This document shows positions 52,160-61,453 of a stretch of 64,000 nucleotides of DNA, in pieces. Numbering within the stretch: position 1 is the first letter of the stretch; each line of letters opens with the position of its first letter. Location: the NCBI RefSeq assembly GCF_016745235.1, contig NZ_JAELVM010000003.1:62001-126000 (forward strand). The letters run 5' to 3'. Both the position numbers and the translations under genes were made by a program. This DNA is from Chryseobacterium endalhagicum. GTDB taxonomy: Bacteria > Bacteroidota > Bacteroidia > Flavobacteriales > Weeksellaceae. The notes below the pieces were generated by a model, which saw only the letters and a list, made by a program, of their open reading frames with translations, did no database searches and was not told where the DNA came from.

Positions 52160-54106
52160 ATGAGAAAATTATCCACATTTTTATTAGGTTTAACGGCTCC
52201 ATTCTTTTTTGCCCAGCAGGCAGGAGATCTTGTCAGTGTTGAGCAAAAACTTGATCTGACCCCACAGGGAGTTGTCAATTTCATCGCCAATAATCTTGGC
52301 AGTCAGGATGCCCCTGATTTTGCCAGCTATCTCAATAGCTTCAATGTAGGTCTTAAAGGATACAAAATCACTTATTACACCAAAAACGAAAAAAATGTCC
52401 TGGTTAAAGCCACCGGACTTCTGATGTACCCTAACGTTAATTTTAAGCTATCAACGGTTGTATCTGACCACGGAACTACAGATAGCAGGGATAATGTTCC
52501 TTCCAACCTTAAAGGTACCTTAACCGCCGGATTTGTAGTGGAACTCTCCTACGTTCTCAACGGTTATATTCTGATGGCTCCTGACTATGTAGGGATGGGA
52601 AGCGGAGACGGCGTTCACCCTTATGTAGATGCTGCTACCGAGGCCGGCGCTACGATAGATTTCGTGACTGCGGCCAATAAAGTTCTGGCTCAAAAGGGAA
52701 TCAAACGCTACGACGAATATTTCCTCGCAGGCTACTCACAAGGCGCACATGCTGCTATGGCTACTCTGAAGAGCCTGAACACTTCCAATCCTACGAACCT
52801 GAAGTTCAAATATGCCTATATGGGAGACGGACCTTACGATTTTTCAGGCGTAACGTTAAACAAAGGGGTTCTGGAGAAAGATATTTATCCGTTCACCTCG
52901 TTCCTGGCCAATGTTGTTCATTCCTGCAATAATATGGGCTATAAAAGCTACACCAACGATATTTCAGAGGTGATTTCTCCTGAATATCTTGACAAATACA
53001 ATTACCATGTGGTTCAGGATAACGGAGGTCTTCTTTGGGGTCCTGTGATCTGGAGAAAGCTTTTCACACAGAATTTCATCAACGAAACCACCAACAATCT
53101 TAACAGTAAGTTCAGACAATGCTTAAAACCTAAAGATGTATATAACTGGTACAACAAAACACCGATGACGTTAGGACATTCTACAGTGGATCTGGCTATT
53201 CCGCCTGAAAATACTTCCAAAACAATCGATGTGCAGCGTGGCTATTATGCCTGGTGGGATCTGAACAAATACAAGCTGGATTCTTTCTATTGGGGACCTT
53301 TGGGACATGTAGGCGGGATTCTTCCTTTCACTCTGGCTTCGAATGCCAAATTCAATACGCTGAGAAGCGGAGGCCTTTTGAATCAATGGGCGATCCTCAC
53401 TTCCAAACAGCAGGGAAATACGCAGCCTGAATCCCGTTCAGTATATTCTTCACAGCTAAAGCCTGATCTTGGAAATATGCAGCTTGTTGGAATCACTGAT
53501 TTCAACCAGGAAAAGGCAGTAAGCAAATCAGGAACAGAACAGAGCCTGTCATCATTGAAAGACGGGGTTTATCTTTTAAAGGTAGAAGAAAACAATGAGC
53601 AAAAATTAATTCCATACATTAAGAACACACCAACCGAAGTTCCTGAAAATGAGATTATACAGTCAGAAAACAGTGGAATTTTAAAACTGAAAATCCCTCA
53701 GGAAGAATTACTTGGTGTTAATATTTTTGATGAGAATAAAAACCTGCTGAAAACCGTTTCTCAGGAACAGTACAGTAAAGATGGCGGAATTGACCTAAAA
53801 GACATTGACAATCAAAACAATACCTTCGAAATCGTTACCCAATTCTACAATCTGCAGTTCAAAAAGACCTTAACCGGAAATTCTTTAGCCAGTAAAACTG
53901 AAATATTTACGCAAAACCGTCAGATCAATGCAAGAGCTGAAAAAGGTATCAAGAACATCAGCATTTACAGCATTTCGGGATCACTGATTCTTCAGCAGGA
54001 TATCAACCAGCAGGAGTTCAAATCAAACAATTTAGAATCAGGAGTTTATGTGGTTCAAATGATAACATCCGATGGAAAAACAGTCAACAAAAAAGTAAAA
54101 CTATAA
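52160..54106 (+). CDS. Secreted alpha/beta hydrolase (secretory lipase-like) with T9SS sorting domain
   Basis: 648 aa. Signal peptide ending FFFAQ. The alpha/beta hydrolase domain has the nucleophile elbow GYSQG with S193 and an oxyanion/strand region SDHGTTDSRDN; the SQGAHAAM and APDYVGMGSGDG segments resemble the secretory lipase (LIP) family of fungi and actinobacteria. A C-terminal type A sorting domain (about 570-648, with SISGSLILQQDI and DGKTVNKKVKL) shows secretion by the type IX system. Catalytic Asp and His are not assigned with confidence. Esterase or lipase activity is inferred. The gene is followed by a terminator of the GTCTCA family. Confidence 0.82.
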   Translation: MRKLSTFLLGLTAPFFFAQQAGDLVSVEQKLDLTPQGVVNFIANNLGSQDAPDFASYLNSFNVGLKGYKITYYTKNEKNVLVKATGLLMYPNVNFKLSTVVSDHGTTDSRDNVPSNLKGTLTAGFVVELSYVLNGYILMAPDYVGMGSGDGVHPYVDAATEAGATIDFVTAANKVLAQKGIKRYDEYFLAGYSQGAHAAMATLKSLNTSNPTNLKFKYAYMGDGPYDFSGVTLNKGVLEKDIYPFTSFLANVVHSCNNMGYKSYTNDISEVISPEYLDKYNYHVVQDNGGLLWGPVIWRKLFTQNFINETTNNLNSKFRQCLKPKDVYNWYNKTPMTLGHSTVDLAIPPENTSKTIDVQRGYYAWWDLNKYKLDSFYWGPLGHVGGILPFTLASNAKFNTLRSGGLLNQWAILTSKQQGNTQPESRSVYSSQLKPDLGNMQLVGITDFNQEKAVSKSGTEQSLSSLKDGVYLLKVEENNEQKLIPYIKNTPTEVPENEIIQSENSGILKLKIPQEELLGVNIFDENKNLLKTVSQEQYSKDGGIDLKDIDNQNNTFEIVTQFYNLQFKKTLTGNSLASKTEIFTQNRQINARAEKGIKNISIYSISGSLILQQDINQQEFKSNNLESGVYVVQMITSDGKTVNKKVKL

Positions 54107-54142
54107 AGCGACTTCATCAGTATATTCTTCATTTCAAATGGA

Positions 54143-54172
54143 AGGCTGTCTCAAATGGGACAGTCTTTTTTG
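54143..54172 (+). terminator. Terminator of T9SS hydrolase gene (GTCTCA family)
   Basis: GGCTGTCTC paired with GGGACAGTC, then TTTTTT. Confidence 0.7.
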
Positions 54173-54229
54173 TACATTTTTATCAAAATTCTATAATGAA
54201 GCTTTTCTAAACTCGAAAATTACTGAATT

Positions 54230-54450
54230 GTTCTCAACGCGAAGACGCAAAAGATGATCAAAAATTGCTGCAAAAAAGACGCAAGGATTTTCTCAGAGAT
54301 AAAATTTTAAACCGCCGTCATTGCGAGGAGCGGAGCGACGACGCAATCTGAAAAATGGTTCTTTGTAATATAAATTGAGATTGCTTCACCTAAAGGTTCG
54401 CAATGACAGAGACACCTTAAAAAGCCTTACGTCTTTGCGCTTTACCAACA
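54230..54450. repeat. Composite intergenic repeat, copy 2, with long palindromic element
   Basis: Contains GACGCAAAAG, GACGCAAGGA and CGTCTTTGCGCTTTACCAAC as in copy 1. Between them, 54317-54407 is an imperfect palindrome with GTCATTGCGA and TCGCAATGAC ends and GCAATCT/AGATTGC inside. No gene supported here. Confidence 0.7.
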
Positions 54451-54475
54451 AACCAAAAGATCGCTATGAATGTTT

Positions 54476-57169
54476 TTAATTCGAATAAGACTTGATATTC
54501 TCAATAAAACTAAGATCCGGATTCAGAATTTCCAGAATAAGGTTTTTCACAGACTGCATCGCATCATCAATATTCCCCTTATCAAACTGCAGGGAAACCA
54601 CACCCTTTTTGGCTTCTGCAAAACTCCAGATTCCCGTTTCAATAGGAAGTCCCCAGAATTCCGGAAGATTTTGAACAACATAATGATAAATGCAAAGCTG
54701 CAGGGCCTGTTTTCTTTCGCTGTTATGGAAATATTCTGCCACGTTATCTTGATCTATCTTTACTGTGAGATTCTTGATTTTTGCGGTTTTATAATCGATA
54801 ATCCTTAAGGTACCGTTCAGGCGGTCTATCCTGTCGATGAATCCAAAGAAAGAAATTTTGTCATTGGTATCCAGATAAAAATCTACATTTTCAAACCGTT
54901 TTTCAATGTCCAAAATCTCTAAACTGTTACCGCTTTTCACCAGTTCAAGATCGTGATTCAGCACATTCTCAATCACCTTTTTGGCAATGGCCCTGTGAAT
55001 ATAATTCATTCCTTTTTCATAGAATTCCGGCTGATGCTTCAGCTTTTCAATAGCCACATTTATATATTGATCTATATCTTTAATTGAATTCTGTAAATCC
55101 TTTTCTTTTAAAATTTTACCCTTAAGTATTTCATATACTTCTTGAAGTGAATAATGCACCAGGTTTCCATAATTTTTTACGGATAACTCTTCTTCTATTT
55201 CATCCGTTTCTGAAGTCTTCAAGATTTTCGAGAGATAAAAATCAATCGGATTATAAAGGTAGCTGGTCAGATGTGAAGCCGATACTTTCTCTTTCCATTT
55301 CTGAAGCCGTTCCAATACAATCGGAGTCTTCAGAATTTCGATCGGTTGTGAAGCAATGGGCTCGGAAGAATTTTCAATAATGAGATGTTCAATCTTATGT
55401 GAACTCTCCATTTCGATCTGGGTAATAAAACGGCTTTTCTCTCCGGTATTCACCCCGGAACTGAGCGCGTTGTACAGCAGATGGACGTTCTGGGAATCCT
55501 GGATCAGCCTGTAAAAGTGATAAGCATAAATACTGTCGTTTTCCAGAAAGGTATGCATATCAAAATACCGTCTGATGTCAAACGGAATATAGGTATTCTG
55601 CGAATTTCCCAAAGGAAGCTTCCCTTCATTCACAGAAAGCATGATGACGTTTTCAAAATTCAGAAGACGGGTTTCCAGAAGCCCCATGATCTGAAGTCCG
55701 CGGAGCGGCTCTCCCTGAAAGTCTATACTTTCGGAATTCACGTGCTGGTTGATCAGAATTTCAAGGGTCTCCATCTTAATCACAAAATCATAAGGACTGA
55801 GCTGGTTTTTGATAATCCTGAATGCATTTTCAAAATGGGAAACGTTTTCATACTGGATATCATCTATTTCCAGCCACTTGATCTGTCTACAGAATTCAAT
55901 GAGCATATCCAGATAAACTCCGGTATGATCAGCTTTTTTCAGGAGCCCGTAATAGGACAGCCCGCTCAGAAGTTCTTCTAAAAGCTTTTTGGATATATAA
56001 ACAATATTCCTTTCCTCTACTTTGGTCCTGAAATTACTGATAATCAGTTCATCCTCAGCAGATTTCGGAAGCTCTTCAAGGATAGGGAAAATATCCCGGT
56101 AGTAGTATGAAGACTTATTTTTTTCCAGCTGCTTCTGAAGATAAAAAAGCTGTTTGACGGCATTGGAAAAAGACAGGTTCTTCAATGGAAAACCCATGGT
56201 AATATTCAGATTGTCAACACCGTACATTACATCCAGACTTGCTGGAAGCAGGTTTTCATCCAGCAATACCACTGCCGTATTAGAAAAGGTTTTATTAGTA
56301 ATCCCGTTAAATATCTCGGGAAGCACCTTAGTCTGCGTTACATTCCCGGAAACTTCGTAGACTTTTATATTTTTAGGCTGGTTGAAATCATCTTCTATCC
56401 ACTGGAAAGCTCTGTTTTCATCAAATTCTTTCCACATCTTATGATTCCTCAGGAATTTTCCGGCTTCCTGTCTTTCATCGTCAAAATAATAACGGTCCGC
56501 CTGAAAGAAACACTGTGCTTTATTCCATTTCAACAGGCTTCTGACAAGCTTTTCTTCTACGGGTGTAAATGCATTGAAACCGCAGAAAACAAAGTGCTGG
56601 GAAGTATTTTTAGCAAAATCAATGATCTTCGCTTTGGCCGTTTCGTGGATCATCCCGGAAGTTGCCCAGTTTTTCTCCTGCAGTTTTTTCTTTAAGGCCG
56701 GAAGGAAAATATTCATATTCTGCCAGAAATTAAGGAATTTCTTACGCGGAACATCATCATCTTCGCCCAGATCCTGCGCCCATTCTTTGATCCTTTCTTC
56801 GTCAAACATATACTGCAGAACCGCTTCATCACTTTCAGAGAACTTCAGGATATCATCCCAGTCTTTCTGAAGGGTCGGAAACCACTTTAAAAAGTCCGCA
56901 AAATCATCTTTCGGGATAAGACCCAGGCTCCGGTAGACATCAAAGGCAAAAAGCCACAGAGAAATCCCCTGCACGGGCTGTTTGTCTGCAATCCTGTCTA
57001 TCAGTTCCTCTACAGTAAAAAAGTTGGGTAAGAATCCTGAGTAGTTATTTTCTTCCAGGATCTGTCTGATAAATACAATGGGACGCTTTCCCGGCAGAAC
57101 AATATTGAATTCCGAAAGGTCCGTATTCTGAGCCAGCAGTTCGTGGATAATTTTATTGAGAAATTTCAA
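54476..57169 (-). CDS. PD-(D/E)XK nuclease family protein (AddB-like)
   Basis: 897 aa. The N-terminus GKRPIVFIRQILEE and long helical region resemble the inactive helicase-like half of AddB, while the C-terminal RecB-type nuclease domain contains FGFIDRIDRLNG and IIDYKTAK (the catalytic D-x-K) near residues 790-815, with a helix QALQLCIYHYV. Such proteins join AddA in processing double-strand breaks. I see no AddA gene in the window. Its start overlaps the preceding DUF922-like gene by 4 bases (ATGA), so both are one transcriptional unit. Confidence 0.85.
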   Translation of the reverse strand: MKFLNKIIHELLAQNTDLSEFNIVLPGKRPIVFIRQILEENNYSGFLPNFFTVEELIDRIADKQPVQGISLWLFAFDVYRSLGLIPKDDFADFLKWFPTLQKDWDDILKFSESDEAVLQYMFDEERIKEWAQDLGEDDDVPRKKFLNFWQNMNIFLPALKKKLQEKNWATSGMIHETAKAKIIDFAKNTSQHFVFCGFNAFTPVEEKLVRSLLKWNKAQCFFQADRYYFDDERQEAGKFLRNHKMWKEFDENRAFQWIEDDFNQPKNIKVYEVSGNVTQTKVLPEIFNGITNKTFSNTAVVLLDENLLPASLDVMYGVDNLNITMGFPLKNLSFSNAVKQLFYLQKQLEKNKSSYYYRDIFPILEELPKSAEDELIISNFRTKVEERNIVYISKKLLEELLSGLSYYGLLKKADHTGVYLDMLIEFCRQIKWLEIDDIQYENVSHFENAFRIIKNQLSPYDFVIKMETLEILINQHVNSESIDFQGEPLRGLQIMGLLETRLLNFENVIMLSVNEGKLPLGNSQNTYIPFDIRRYFDMHTFLENDSIYAYHFYRLIQDSQNVHLLYNALSSGVNTGEKSRFITQIEMESSHKIEHLIIENSSEPIASQPIEILKTPIVLERLQKWKEKVSASHLTSYLYNPIDFYLSKILKTSETDEIEEELSVKNYGNLVHYSLQEVYEILKGKILKEKDLQNSIKDIDQYINVAIEKLKHQPEFYEKGMNYIHRAIAKKVIENVLNHDLELVKSGNSLEILDIEKRFENVDFYLDTNDKISFFGFIDRIDRLNGTLRIIDYKTAKIKNLTVKIDQDNVAEYFHNSERKQALQLCIYHYVVQNLPEFWGLPIETGIWSFAEAKKGVVSLQFDKGNIDDAMQSVKNLILEILNPDLSFIENIKSYSN

Positions 57170-57702
57170 GAGGCTTTGTAGCTTTTTAAGTGGTCCAGTT
57201 CTTCAGTAATAAGGGCGTTGTATTCCGCCTGCTTTTCTTTATTCATCCCATGTTCCGTAATTTTATCATAGGATTGCTGAAAGTTTTTGTATTCGTTTGA
57301 TATTTGGCTGTAAACGGCTTTAAATTTTTTATCATAATCACCGGAAGTTTTAATCTTCTCCTCCACTTCCTTCCTGAATTTCCTCACGAACAGCTCAGCA
57401 ATATCAAAATGTTTCTGCTCGTGCAGCAGGATATAATCACTCATCTTTTTCACATCTTTCCAGGATTTGTCTTCATTAAAGATGGCAGTGATTTGAATTT
57501 TAACGGGTGATTTGGGATTGGTAGATTTCACTACAGAGTATTCCCAGCCGCAATGGGTATAAGCAGCCACATCAGGATTACTTTTCCGGTTGACGGGACT
57601 TTTAAAATCGTCCCAGACCAGCTTACGGTCTTCCTGCCAGATTATCTTCTGCCCGAAAAGAGCGTTGACAAAAAGAAAACAGCAAAGTGAAATCAGTTTC
57701 AT
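57166..57702 (-). CDS. DUF922-like predicted secreted zinc protease
   Basis: 178 aa. Signal peptide ending ALFGQ. Contains an HExxH-type motif HEQKH in LLHEQKHFDIAELFV, followed by an E/K-rich helical tail. The combination with an N-terminal signal and WDDFKSPVNRKSNPDVAAYT fits DUF922-type putative metalloproteases. Proteolysis is predicted from the motif only. Its final codons overlap the AddB-like gene by 4 bases; translational coupling with a DNA repair gene is unexpected. Confidence 0.8.
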   Translation of the reverse strand: MKLISLCCFLFVNALFGQKIIWQEDRKLVWDDFKSPVNRKSNPDVAAYTHCGWEYSVVKSTNPKSPVKIQITAIFNEDKSWKDVKKMSDYILLHEQKHFDIAELFVRKFRKEVEEKIKTSGDYDKKFKAVYSQISNEYKNFQQSYDKITEHGMNKEKQAEYNALITEELDHLKSYKAS

Positions 57703-57705
57703 GTA

Positions 57706-58110
57706 TTATTCAACTACAATGGTTTTGGTGATCCAGCTGCTGCCTCCATTCCAGAATTTAAAAGTATATGTTCCGGTCTGTCGCGGGCTGAAATTGATCT
57801 GGCCGGCTCCTACATGAGCAGTCTGTGTACACGGTCCTTCGCTTGTATACTTGTAAGCGGTAACAGATCTTTCCAGGCTGTTGTCGTGAATATAATCATA
57901 TCCGTAAAACCCTTCGCATTGGGACGGATAGGTAGAATACGTCTTAATACTCTGTATGGTATACACATCCATGGTATCCTTCATGATCTTTACACTATCA
58001 ATCCTGATTTTTTCTATGGACTGTATGGTCTGGTAATCATCATCTTCACAGGAGACTGAAACCAGGCCTAAAAACAATACAGAAAACCCAATATTTAAAA
58101 GTTTTTTCAT
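57706..58110 (-). CDS. Hypothetical lipoprotein
   Basis: 134 aa. Lipobox SVSCEDDD indicates a lipoprotein. The mature part is acidic and has paired cysteines (YPSQCEGFYGYD and GPCTQTAHVG), and a C-terminal beta-sandwich-like stretch GAGQINFSPRQTGTYTFKFWNGGSS. I do not recognise a family. The stop codon is 3 bp from the start of the DUF922-like gene, so the three minus-strand genes 58110 to 54476 are probably one operon. Confidence 0.75.
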   Translation of the reverse strand: MKKLLNIGFSVLFLGLVSVSCEDDDYQTIQSIEKIRIDSVKIMKDTMDVYTIQSIKTYSTYPSQCEGFYGYDYIHDNSLERSVTAYKYTSEGPCTQTAHVGAGQINFSPRQTGTYTFKFWNGGSSWITKTIVVE

Positions 58111-58172
58111 AACCTTAAATTTACCGATTATTAGTATAAATTTAATAGTATTTGTTACTTAATTTTAAAAAA

Positions 58173-58808
58173 TTAAGAGTTAAAATTACCTTTTGATACA
58201 TAAATCACTTTTTTAGTATCAAAAAATTCTTCATCAAAATAGTTTTTAAGGTTGAAGATTTCACATTTTATTCCGGCCAGCTCTTCTGCAAGATCGCCTC
58301 CTTTTAAATATAAAACTCCGTTATGTTTGGGATTAATTTGTTCTTTTTCAAATTTTCCTTTCAGCCATCTCAGGAATTCAGGCATCTGGGTTACGGCACG
58401 GCTTACTACAAAATGGAACTTTTCTTTCACTTTTTCCGCTCTTCCGTGAATAGCCGTTAAATTCGTCAGTCCTATTCCTTCTGCCACCGCTTTTACCACT
58501 GTAATTTTCTTTCCGATAGAATCAATCAGGGTAAATTCTGTATCCGGAAAAAGGATTGCGAGGGGAATTCCGGGAAAACCACCTCCGGTTCCAATGTCCA
58601 ATACTTTTGTACCGGGTGCAAATTCCATTATTTTTGCAATTCCCAAAGAATGCAGAACGTGCTTTTCATACAGCGATTCCATGTCTTTTCTCGAGATCAC
58701 ATTGATTTTTTCATTCCATTCATTATACAGTTTTTCCAGTTGGTTAAACTGTTCGATCTGCTTCTCTGTAAGATCCGGAAAGTATTTTAATAGTAACGAT
58801 GCTGCCAT
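58173..58808 (-). CDS. rsmG: 16S rRNA (guanine(527)-N7)-methyltransferase
   Basis: 211 aa. Methylates G527 of 16S rRNA using SAM. The SAM-binding loop is DIGTGGGFPGIPLAILFP near residue 66; the start region KYFPDLTEKQIEQFNQLEKLYNEWNEKINVISRKD (in outline) and FHFVVSRAVTQMP are family-specific. The ATG at 58808 is chosen over the TTG at 58829. The promoter has a complete TTTG-N20-TATTTTTGCA arrangement just upstream (58827-58858), so the leader is about 12 bases. Confidence 0.96.
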   Translation of the reverse strand: MAASLLLKYFPDLTEKQIEQFNQLEKLYNEWNEKINVISRKDMESLYEKHVLHSLGIAKIMEFAPGTKVLDIGTGGGFPGIPLAILFPDTEFTLIDSIGKKITVVKAVAEGIGLTNLTAIHGRAEKVKEKFHFVVSRAVTQMPEFLRWLKGKFEKEQINPKHNGVLYLKGGDLAEELAGIKCEIFNLKNYFDEEFFDTKKVIYVSKGNFNS

Positions 58809-58826
58809 ATGAATTATTATAATCTG

Positions 58827-58858
58827 CAAAAATAAGTTTTATTTCCGTTGTATTCAAA
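58827..58858 (-). promoter_or_regulatory. Promoter of rsmG
   Basis: On the minus strand TTTG (58855-58858), a 20-base spacer and TATTTTTG (58827-58834) followed by CA. The start codon at 58808 implies a short leader. Confidence 0.65.
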
Positions 58859-58906
58859 TGAAGTTTCCCGGCCAGGCTTTAATGCAAGCTTTCCCGTTAG
58901 ACTATG

Positions 58907-60244
58907 TCATCTGGCAATTCCCGGAATAACAGGAACACTTAAATTCCCACTTTGATTAACAGCCTGCACCGCAAAAATATAATTATCCTTGGAAAGAGGT
59001 ATTTTAAGGAAAAGCTCTGTTGTAAATATCCTTTTTTGCCAAACCGGACTATCCGTTTCCCTAGCAAGTACATAATACCCTGCCGGAGTTCCGGATTTTG
59101 GTTTTTCCCATTGCAGTGTTGTGGAATTTGTCAGTTCTTTGACCTTCATTTCAACACGTTCCGGTTTTGAGGTGGATTTCGCAAGGCTTGCCAGAACAGC
59201 AATATTAGCCGCTGTATTCTTTTTCAGGTAGGTATAATCTATAAATTCGGGAAGATCACCATACTGTTTATTGTTTTCCATCCGGATGTCCTGATGCTGG
59301 TGATCATAATTTTCAAAATATTCGGTGAGCCTTACGGAAGGAAAACCTTCGGTGACAAAGCTGGAATGGTCTCCGCCGCGCAGAAACCTGTCATTCCTGT
59401 AGATTAGTTTGATTTCAAGGCCTTTCACATATTTCTCTGCGGTCTCTTTAATGTATCTGGCCAGTTGTCTGGATTCGCTGTCGTTTTCAAGCCCGAGGTT
59501 TCTTACATTCATGGCTTTTTTCTCCAGTTCCACATAAGGCAGCCCTTCGCTGAATACGCGCAGTGTCCGGTTATTGATCTCTCCGGTTTCTCCTGCTTTG
59601 GGATTTCCAATCATGTCATTATTCAGGACCGCTTCTATCTGCCAGTTTTCTTTTTTGGCATGGCTGGCCAGCAGCTTAGATCCGAGCAACGACTGTTCCT
59701 CACCGGAAAAGGTCACAAAAACCACAGACGCCGGAAAAGAGGACTTACTCAGAATTCTTGCAGCTTCCATGACCGCACCTACTCCGCTGCCGTCGTCATT
59801 GGCCCCGGGAGCTGGTGATGTTCTGTTCATCACATCAGTCACCCTTGAATCCAGATGGGCAGATATCAGGAAAATCCTTTTGTCGCCTGGATCTGTGCCT
59901 TTCAGAAAAGCAATCGGATTTCCAAGATTCACGGCTTTGTCTATGCGTTTTCCATCCGGCTGGATGTCTTCCTGCTGCAGATAAACCTCCATTCTTCCAT
60001 GGGAATTTTTTGCATATTCTTTAAATTTTCCAAACACCCAGCTCCTTGCCGCTCCTATTCCTTGTTTCGGATCATCTGTGGCGCTCAGCGTGTGTCTGGT
60101 ATTAAAACTGACCAGTTTACCGATATAAGATTGTAAAGAATCCGAACTCACTTCAGAAACATATTTCTTTATTTCATCATCTTTTGAAAATGTTTGGGAA
60201 AAACCGACAAAAGGCACCAGCAGGAAAACAAGAGAATATTTCAT
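58907..60244 (-). CDS. M28 family zinc aminopeptidase
   Basis: 445 aa, with signal peptide ending FVGFSQ. The zinc ligands are in SAHLDSR (His), GANDDGSGVG (bridging Asp), SGEEQSLLGS (Glu pair), LNNDMIGN (Asp) and GGDHSSF (His), as in Aminopeptidase S/PSMA-like M28 enzymes. The last 90 residues (PERVEMKVKELTNSTTLQWEKP ... ) resemble a fibronectin type III domain. Periplasmic or secreted peptide breakdown is predicted. Single gene. Confidence 0.9.
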   Translation of the reverse strand: MKYSLVFLLVPFVGFSQTFSKDDEIKKYVSEVSSDSLQSYIGKLVSFNTRHTLSATDDPKQGIGAARSWVFGKFKEYAKNSHGRMEVYLQQEDIQPDGKRIDKAVNLGNPIAFLKGTDPGDKRIFLISAHLDSRVTDVMNRTSPAPGANDDGSGVGAVMEAARILSKSSFPASVVFVTFSGEEQSLLGSKLLASHAKKENWQIEAVLNNDMIGNPKAGETGEINNRTLRVFSEGLPYVELEKKAMNVRNLGLENDSESRQLARYIKETAEKYVKGLEIKLIYRNDRFLRGGDHSSFVTEGFPSVRLTEYFENYDHQHQDIRMENNKQYGDLPEFIDYTYLKKNTAANIAVLASLAKSTSKPERVEMKVKELTNSTTLQWEKPKSGTPAGYYVLARETDSPVWQKRIFTTELFLKIPLSKDNYIFAVQAVNQSGNLSVPVIPGIAR

Positions 60245-60423
60245 ATCGTTGATTGTAAAATTATTTAAATATACAAAACATACCGTTATTCATTTGATTC
60301 TTAAACATAAAGTCAAACAAAGAATCGATTTTTATTGAAATTAAGATAAACAAAGACGTTTCACTTATTGACGAAATACAAGGAGCCAACCCCATAACAG
60401 GCATCAATAATTCCTGAGATAAA

Positions 60424-60450
60424 AAAAAGACCGCTTTTCCGCAGTCTCTG
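60424..60450 (-). terminator. Terminator of GLPGLI paralogue gene
   Basis: AGACTGCGG/GCGGTCT on the minus strand with an A-rich loop, then eight T. Confidence 0.6.
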
Positions 60451-60460
60451 TTTCATTATT

Positions 60461-61288
60461 TTATTCTTTTTCAATAGGATTATTGGTCAATCTGAGGTGA
60501 TGGGCAATGACATCATCCATTTTAGCGCCGCTTTTTTTCAGTTCATTGTAATCAAACTGGGCAACGTAGCCGTCCTTGAGCTGCATTTCCATTTTTCCTG
60601 CTTTGGAATCGATACTCATCCCTGCAATATCTTCAACAGGCGAAAAACGGTAATTATTCATGATTTTCCTGTATTCTGCATTGGTCATCTGCTTATTGTT
60701 TTTCGGGATAAAAGCAGCTGCTGTTTTTATTTTTTTAATCTGAATCAGATCAAAAACATGATCATTTTCTGAATCTTTTATCATCACGACAAGTCCGGGC
60801 AGTCCCGTAAATTTATAGGGTCCGTCATTCACCGGAACCTCTTTACTGAACCAGGCTTCCCATTTTCTGCCTTTATATTCTGATACTGCTTTCTGGCATT
60901 TCATGGCATTGATGGTCTTAAATTCATTCTCAATCGTCCATTTCGGGGCTTCATTATCTGCCGTCACCAGGCTTACATTCTTGAATTTATCATAAAAACT
61001 GATTGTTTTTTTAGCATAATCTTTCTCGATGACATAACTCAGATTGCGGTCATAATGCTTGCCTTTCAAAAGGGCCGGATAGCTTTTATCTACGCTGTAG
61101 GCAGAATCCCGCTCGTATTTTACGGCATTGTAGAAGTAGGATTTCGTCCCATCTGTATCCAGGTTCATATAGTCGGTCACCAGAGAGTCTTTCTTACCCG
61201 TATCCGGTTTCATTTTGTATTCGTACACAAAACGGTAACTCTGGGCAGAAATAAGGGAAGCCATGAATAAAAACAAAATTCTGTACAT
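60461..61288 (-). CDS. GLPGLI family secreted protein (paralogue)
   Basis: 275 aa. Signal peptide ending LISAQS, then RFVYEYKMKPDTG like the paralogue at 5091. The family signature is GLPGLVVMIKD near residue 158, preceded by KWEAWFSKEVPVNDGPYKFTGLPGL. Same length as the other copy but clearly diverged. The function of the family is unknown. A minus-strand terminator follows at 60424-60450. Confidence 0.88.
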   Translation of the reverse strand: MYRILFLFMASLISAQSYRFVYEYKMKPDTGKKDSLVTDYMNLDTDGTKSYFYNAVKYERDSAYSVDKSYPALLKGKHYDRNLSYVIEKDYAKKTISFYDKFKNVSLVTADNEAPKWTIENEFKTINAMKCQKAVSEYKGRKWEAWFSKEVPVNDGPYKFTGLPGLVVMIKDSENDHVFDLIQIKKIKTAAAFIPKNNKQMTNAEYRKIMNNYRFSPVEDIAGMSIDSKAGKMEMQLKDGYVAQFDYNELKKSGAKMDDVIAHHLRLTNNPIEKE

Positions 61289-61424
61289 TTTTTAGTTTTA
61301 AATTTAAAAATACGGTTATCCGCCGTCAGCAGACAAGTATTTCCAAATCTAGTGATTAAATTAAAAACTGACAAAAATCTTTTTTTCCGGGCCCAATTTA
61401 TTTCCCGGAAAAACGTTTTTATTA

Positions 61425-61432
61425 TATATTTG
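61425..61432 (+). promoter_or_regulatory. -7 box of aminotransferase gene
   Basis: Perfect TATATTTG, 21 bases before the ATG at 61454. It lies inside the longer upstream reading frame, which argues against the earlier start. Confidence 0.5.
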
Positions 61433-61453
61433 TTCAAAATCAAAAAACATCAT

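Noticed and set aside
52057..52290. Minus-strand reading frame upstream of the orphan terminator
   Set aside because: Runs antisense into the signal peptide of the T9SS hydrolase and looks non-coding; only the hairpin is reported.
55481..55981. Plus-strand reading frame opposite the AddB-like gene
   Set aside because: Antisense shadow of the nuclease gene; no recognisable protein and no promoter.
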